In this document: piece by piece, positions 6,427 to 8,975 of the stretch
How positions within the stretch are numbered: the first letter of the stretch is position 1
Layout: each line of letters begins with the position of its first letter
From: Dysgonamonadaceae bacterium
GTDB lineage: Bacteria > Bacteroidota > Bacteroidia > Bacteroidales > Azobacteroidaceae
DNA: 8,975 nucleotides
Direction of reading: 5' to 3'
NCBI GenBank assembly: GCA_031276105.1
Contig: JAISNS010000173.1
Location: 1 to 8,975, forward strand
Notes under the pieces: model-generated
What the model was told of the DNA's origin: nothing
Seen by the model: the letters and a program-made list of their open reading frames with translations, nothing else
Database searches by the model: none
Position numbers and translations under genes: made by a program

Positions 6427-7206
6427 CTAATTATTAATATTCCATTTAATAGGATTGCTGCGAAATTCGCGGTATTTATCTTTACCGGCTTCATCCACGC
6501 CGACTTTATATTTCAGGTTAAATCCTATGGGCGATTCTTTGGAAATATGTTTCCTGTAATAGTCGATAAACTTCGTCATGTCGAAAGCAAAGACCGTTTT
6601 ATTCTTGTTTTTATGCCCTGCATTTGCGCTGGCCGGATCGATTTCTGCTTTTTTCGACCGGATATAAAGCGTGGGATAATTGTTGGAACTTTCTATTTCC
6701 GGATTAAGAATCAGCTCATAATCAAGAATTAAATTATCGGAAAATTCTTCCCTCCGGAAACCGAAAAACAATAATTTGTCGAGATAATCTCTGTACAAAA
6801 CCGCATCGTAAATGAACGCCGTATAATCGTCGGACAAATACGACTTAAACGCCGTCGTATCGGCCGGGATAACGACGCAAGCGCTATCTACTTTTACATA
6901 GTTGAATTGCGTTGCTATGTAATAGGCCGGCACAGAAGAAGCGCTTTCCCTGTGACTTTTTTCGTCCGTGTTCACGATAAAAGACGTCCACAGAAGATCG
7001 CCGGTTTTCAGTAGAGAATCTTTCAAATTCGGAACTTCAAAACGGTCGTGCGACGAGCGAATGACAGACCATCCATCGTTTAACGATTCAATCACAGCCG
7101 GTTCGTCGAAAAAATAGACGATATTGTTTTTCTTATTATCGTCCAAACAATTGGCTACTAATAACGCCAATGAGAATAACATAAAAATTTGCACTAACTT
7201 TTTCAT
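6427..7206 (-). CDS. Lipoprotein, NigD-like
   Basis: This encodes 259 residues. The signal MKKLVQIFMLFSLALLVANC ends in a lipobox with Cys20, directly followed by LDDNKK. Acidic residues just after the Cys resemble the lipoprotein export signal that sends Bacteroidota lipoproteins to the cell surface. The mature part has an N-terminal small domain with SLLKTGDLLWTSFIVNTDE (about 64-82) and YYIATQFNYVKVD (95-107), the layout of the NigD-like N-terminal domain (a GD-rule turn, then a strand with Y-Y-I). A C-terminal beta-rich domain (about 120-259) follows, including YRDYLDKLLFFGFRREEF and FDMTKFIDYYRKH. NigD-like proteins are common in Bacteroidota and of unknown function. My assignment rests on layout, not on a strong motif, so a plain unknown lipoprotein is the alternative. 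A weak -7-like box (TTCTTTTG, 7279-7272 on the minus strand) could drive it with a leader of about 60 bases. Confidence 0.75.
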   Translation of the reverse strand: MKKLVQIFMLFSLALLVANCLDDNKKNNIVYFFDEPAVIESLNDGWSVIRSSHDRFEVPNLKDSLLKTGDLLWTSFIVNTDEKSHRESASSVPAYYIATQFNYVKVDSACVVIPADTTAFKSYLSDDYTAFIYDAVLYRDYLDKLLFFGFRREEFSDNLILDYELILNPEIESSNNYPTLYIRSKKAEIDPASANAGHKNKNKTVFAFDMTKFIDYYRKHISKESPIGFNLKYKVGVDEAGKDKYREFRSNPIKWNINN

Positions 7207-7342
7207 TACTTAATATTTATTTTAAATAAAACATCTATATCTTCATATCTCAGATTCTATTTTTTTAGATGCAAAAGAAGAAGTAAATGCTGCACCGGCT
7301 TGTCTTTTTTTGTTTTTTTTAATAGATATTTATATGCCTCCC

Positions 7343-7356
7343 GTCACTCGTCACTC
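7343..7356. repeat. Doubled heptamer GTCACTC
   Basis: Two exact copies of GTCACTC stand head to tail. The unit length of 7 is the same as that of the CTAAAAA-type units in the nearby inverted repeat (7484-7581), which is why it is listed. Two copies alone could be chance. Confidence 0.4.
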
Positions 7357-7408
7357 AGGGCAAACGCATCTTAATTTATTAGAATTTTCAGAAGATAATC
7401 GTTATTCC

Positions 7409-7459
7409 AGCCGGCATCCGGCTTTTTTCTATTGATATGTAACGCCTAACAGCGTAATT
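7409..7459 (+). repeat. REP-like element copy d with upstream hairpin
   Basis: A hairpin with 6-bp arms AGCCGG (7409-7414) and CCGGCT (7418-7423) around CAT runs into a T tract and the box TTTCTATTGATATGT (7426-7440). A weaker hairpin (ACGCC-TAAC-AGCGT) and AATT (to 7459) follow. Positions 7426-7459 match the reverse complement of 697-730 at 30 of 34 bases. The hairpin plus T-tract looks like a plus-strand terminator, but no plus-strand gene precedes it; the same order, hairpin then box then hairpin then AATT, in copies b and c makes a repeat the better reading. Confidence 0.7.
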
Positions 7460-7483
7460 CCTTGCGGTGAATACGTATCCGTA

Positions 7484-7581
7484 AACTAAAAGCTAAAAAC
7501 TAAAAATTAAAAGTTGCGCGAAGCGCGGTAAATAAACGCCGCTTTGCGCCACTTTTAGTTTTTAGCTTTTAGTTTTTAGTT
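7484..7581. repeat. Long inverted repeat built from 7-base units, starting at the FISUMP stop codon
   Basis: Arms 7484-7525 and 7540-7581 are 42 bases each and match at 37 positions when one is reverse-complemented, with a 14-base loop (7526-7539). Each arm consists of four heptamers (CTAAAAA or CTAAAAG, one TTAAAAG) followed by a GC-rich inner part (TGGCGCAAAGCG type). The outer base of the right arm is the last base of the TGA stop of the neighbouring gene. As RNA it would be a strong hairpin with T-rich flank on the minus strand and could terminate that gene; as DNA it could extrude a cruciform. Confidence 0.85.
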
Positions 7582-8975
7582 CACTCTGCCGCTACGCAAC
7601 GCACGGAGCACCCGGCACCCCTAACGACGTTACGCACCTCATGAGTACTCACGCCGTCGAAGATAAAAAGATAGCCCGCGGTATTGCTATGGCTACTGCT
7701 CCAGTAGTCGCCGTTGCGACCACGAGAGTTCAGCGTACCAATGCCGGATTGCCGCTGACCGGCCGCCGGCAGGTAGAGGTAGTCACCAACTTTCAAATAA
7801 GCAGAATAGTTAGTCTTATCACTGTCGCTATCACTCCAAGTTCCATAGCGGGTAAGAGAATTATTTTCAGGGGTAATACTTATGTTATATGGATTCTTGC
7901 TTATAGCAGCAATTAACTCAGGCTCCGTAGGCAATCGCCAACCTGCAGGGCAAGGATTACCAACACCGTTAGCGTCAATGCTTGTATTAGGCCAATCATA
8001 GTCTCTCGTATTAAAAATAGGCTTGTTTTCCCATTCGGATACATTGCTGAAACCGTCATTAGCCGCAACATTCGTCAAAGAAGCAACAGCAGCCCCAAAG
8101 CGATACCAGTCGCCATGATGAGCGCGAGTAAGCGGCTGTGGAGTAGCAAAAGTAATATCCTCGCCGCCCAAATTATGACAGGCAAAAGTCAACCACCGAT
8201 CGGAAAGACGATCGATACGCGCAGGACAATGACAGGCAGCATCCTGAACACGAATGTAACGAATAGCAAATTTGGTGTCACTACCCACGTTATAACTAAT
8301 CAACAATTTTACCGTATCACGACCCGAAACAGGCACCGAAGATTTCACTCCCGATTTGAATACAACCGTAAACGGTTCTTTGCCGGGAGCGGTAGAACTG
8401 CTTTTATTCACAGGCTGTACGATACGATCGACCAAGCCGTGAGGATCTTCACAACTCACCTGTAAATCCGAATAAACCACCTTATAATCAAATATATACG
8501 TTTTAGCATAGCCGCTCGCAAACGAATCGGCGCGGGCAGTGTAACCGCTTTCCGGTTCGGTACTGCTCCGCTTAACGTCGTAACAGGGCGCACCAAGAAC
8601 GTCATAATTAATACCGTACAAGCTGGAAGGAACGCCGCCGCCATTGGTTACATAAACCGTTACCTCGTTACTTGTCGCCTTCGCCGAAGCGGAATAAATG
8701 TTGGAAGCCTCAACCTTTACTTTGTAAGTATTGGCAGGCGAAAATGCAATGGCCTTATTGGATGCCGGATAAGCCGTCGAACCGACTGCGCCATAAGCGT
8801 TAGCGCCGGTAGCCTGATACCAGTCGTAAGTTTCGCCTTCGGCGCAGCGAGCGCCCACGCCGGTCGAAACGGAAAAAGTTACCGGGGCGCCCGTCTTGGC
8901 AAGAACTGCCGACGAACTCAGAGTAACAGTCAACGAATCGGCAGGCAGGCAATTTTCTTCGACCGGCGCCCAATT
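7581..8975 (-). CDS. Secreted or surface protein with Ig-like region and C-terminal FISUMP domain, 5' end outside window
   Basis: The frame is open to the window edge, leaving 464 residues; the TTG at 8933 is not a start. Residues 1 to about 110 look like an Ig/PKD-like bacterial domain (SLTVTLSSSAVLAKTGAPVT, then YDWYQATG, then NTYKVKVEASN and SNEVTVYV). A middle part (about 115-245) with several Cys is unassigned. From about 255 to the end is the Fibrobacter succinogenes major paralogous domain: DRWLTFACHNLGGE, PCPAGWRLPTEPEL (about 342-355), YLPAAGQR, GDYWSSS (about 422-428) and the closing GCSVRCVAAE. These domains occur in large paralogous sets in secreted Fibrobacter and Bacteroidota proteins, adopt a C-type-lectin-like fold by analogy with DUF1566 proteins, and are of unknown ligand. 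A signal peptide would lie upstream. A long inverted repeat begins exactly at its stop codon. The domain call is strong; the function is open. Confidence 0.88.
   Translation of the reverse strand, partial: NWAPVEENCLPADSLTVTLSSSAVLAKTGAPVTFSVSTGVGARCAEGETYDWYQATGANAYGAVGSTAYPASNKAIAFSPANTYKVKVEASNIYSASAKATSNEVTVYVTNGGGVPSSLYGINYDVLGAPCYDVKRSSTEPESGYTARADSFASGYAKTYIFDYKVVYSDLQVSCEDPHGLVDRIVQPVNKSSSTAPGKEPFTVVFKSGVKSSVPVSGRDTVKLLISYNVGSDTKFAIRYIRVQDAACHCPARIDRLSDRWLTFACHNLGGEDITFATPQPLTRAHHGDWYRFGAAVASLTNVAANDGFSNVSEWENKPIFNTRDYDWPNTSIDANGVGNPCPAGWRLPTEPELIAAISKNPYNISITPENNSLTRYGTWSDSDSDKTNYSAYLKVGDYLYLPAAGQRQSGIGTLNSRGRNGDYWSSSHSNTAGYLFIFDGVSTHEVRNVVRGAGCSVRCVAAE

Larger units (their letters stand above)
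7207..7580. other. Gene-free, repeat-rich spacer
   Basis: This interval holds, from left to right: an AT-rich leader of the NigD-like gene, a T7-G-T8 tract (7305-7320), a doubled heptamer (7343-7356), a hairpin plus REP-like box (7409-7459), and the long heptamer-built inverted repeat (7484-7581). A 28-codon minus-strand frame that ends near 7240 in SSFASKKIESEI has no start codon and is not accepted. I see no tRNA or other RNA gene. Confidence 0.6.

Noticed and set aside
7230..7326. Minus-strand frame ending in SSFASKKIESEI, possible gene remnant
   Set aside because: No start codon, lies in poly-A/T-rich sequence, only about 28 codons; no support for coding.
8115..8465. 116-codon plus-strand frame inside the FISUMP gene
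   Set aside because: Shadow of the strongly supported minus-strand coding sequence.

Overview
The window looks like a chromosomal segment of an uncultured or little-studied Bacteroidales (phylum Bacteroidota). Several independent signs point there: a lipoprotein-anchored TamA/BamA-type barrel (TamL), a DUF3078 outer-membrane protein, a NigD-like lipoprotein with acidic residues after its lipid-anchored Cys, a Fibrobacter succinogenes major paralogous (FISUMP) domain protein, an Rpn-family nuclease/transposase, little Shine-Dalgarno sequence, and promoters of the Bacteroidota type (-7 box TAnnTTTG) in front of several genes.

Layout. Positions 1-528 (+) hold the 3' part of an Rpn/PD-(D/E)XK nuclease gene whose tail contains an in-frame tandem repeat. 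Positions 529-779 hold no gene but are packed with short hairpins and copies of a REP-like element with the box TTTCTATTGATATGT. Positions 780-3119 (-) encode TamL. It diverges, across an 89-base spacer carrying a -7 box for each direction, from a SpoU/TrmH-type RNA 2'-O-methyltransferase (3209-3970, +). The 3' end of that gene overlaps by 81 bases, antisense, a 125-residue unknown protein (3890-4267, -). That gene lies 18 bases downstream of a DUF3078 outer-membrane barrel gene (4286-5716, -) and probably shares its transcript.

After about 440 bases with no gene I can support (5746-6182) come a small two-helix membrane protein (6185-6355, -), whose stop codon lies inside its own terminator stem, and a NigD-like lipoprotein (6427-7206, -). 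Positions 7207-7580 are a second repeat-rich spacer: another copy of the REP-like element, a doubled heptamer, and a 42-base-arm inverted repeat built from 7-base units. That inverted repeat begins at the last base of the stop codon of a large 5'-truncated secreted protein (7581-8975, -) with an Ig-like region and a C-terminal FISUMP domain.

How the genes relate. Most of the proteins belong to the cell envelope: outer-membrane assembly (TamL), an outer-membrane barrel (DUF3078), a putative surface lipoprotein, a small inner-membrane protein and a secreted FISUMP protein. The methyltransferase is housekeeping. The two ends, Rpn plus REP-like cluster and FISUMP plus inverted repeat, look like the dynamic, repeat-driven parts. 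No complete new defence or mobile system is visible. The best candidates for something undescribed are the modular REP-like family and the possible diversification locus at the 3' end of the FISUMP gene.
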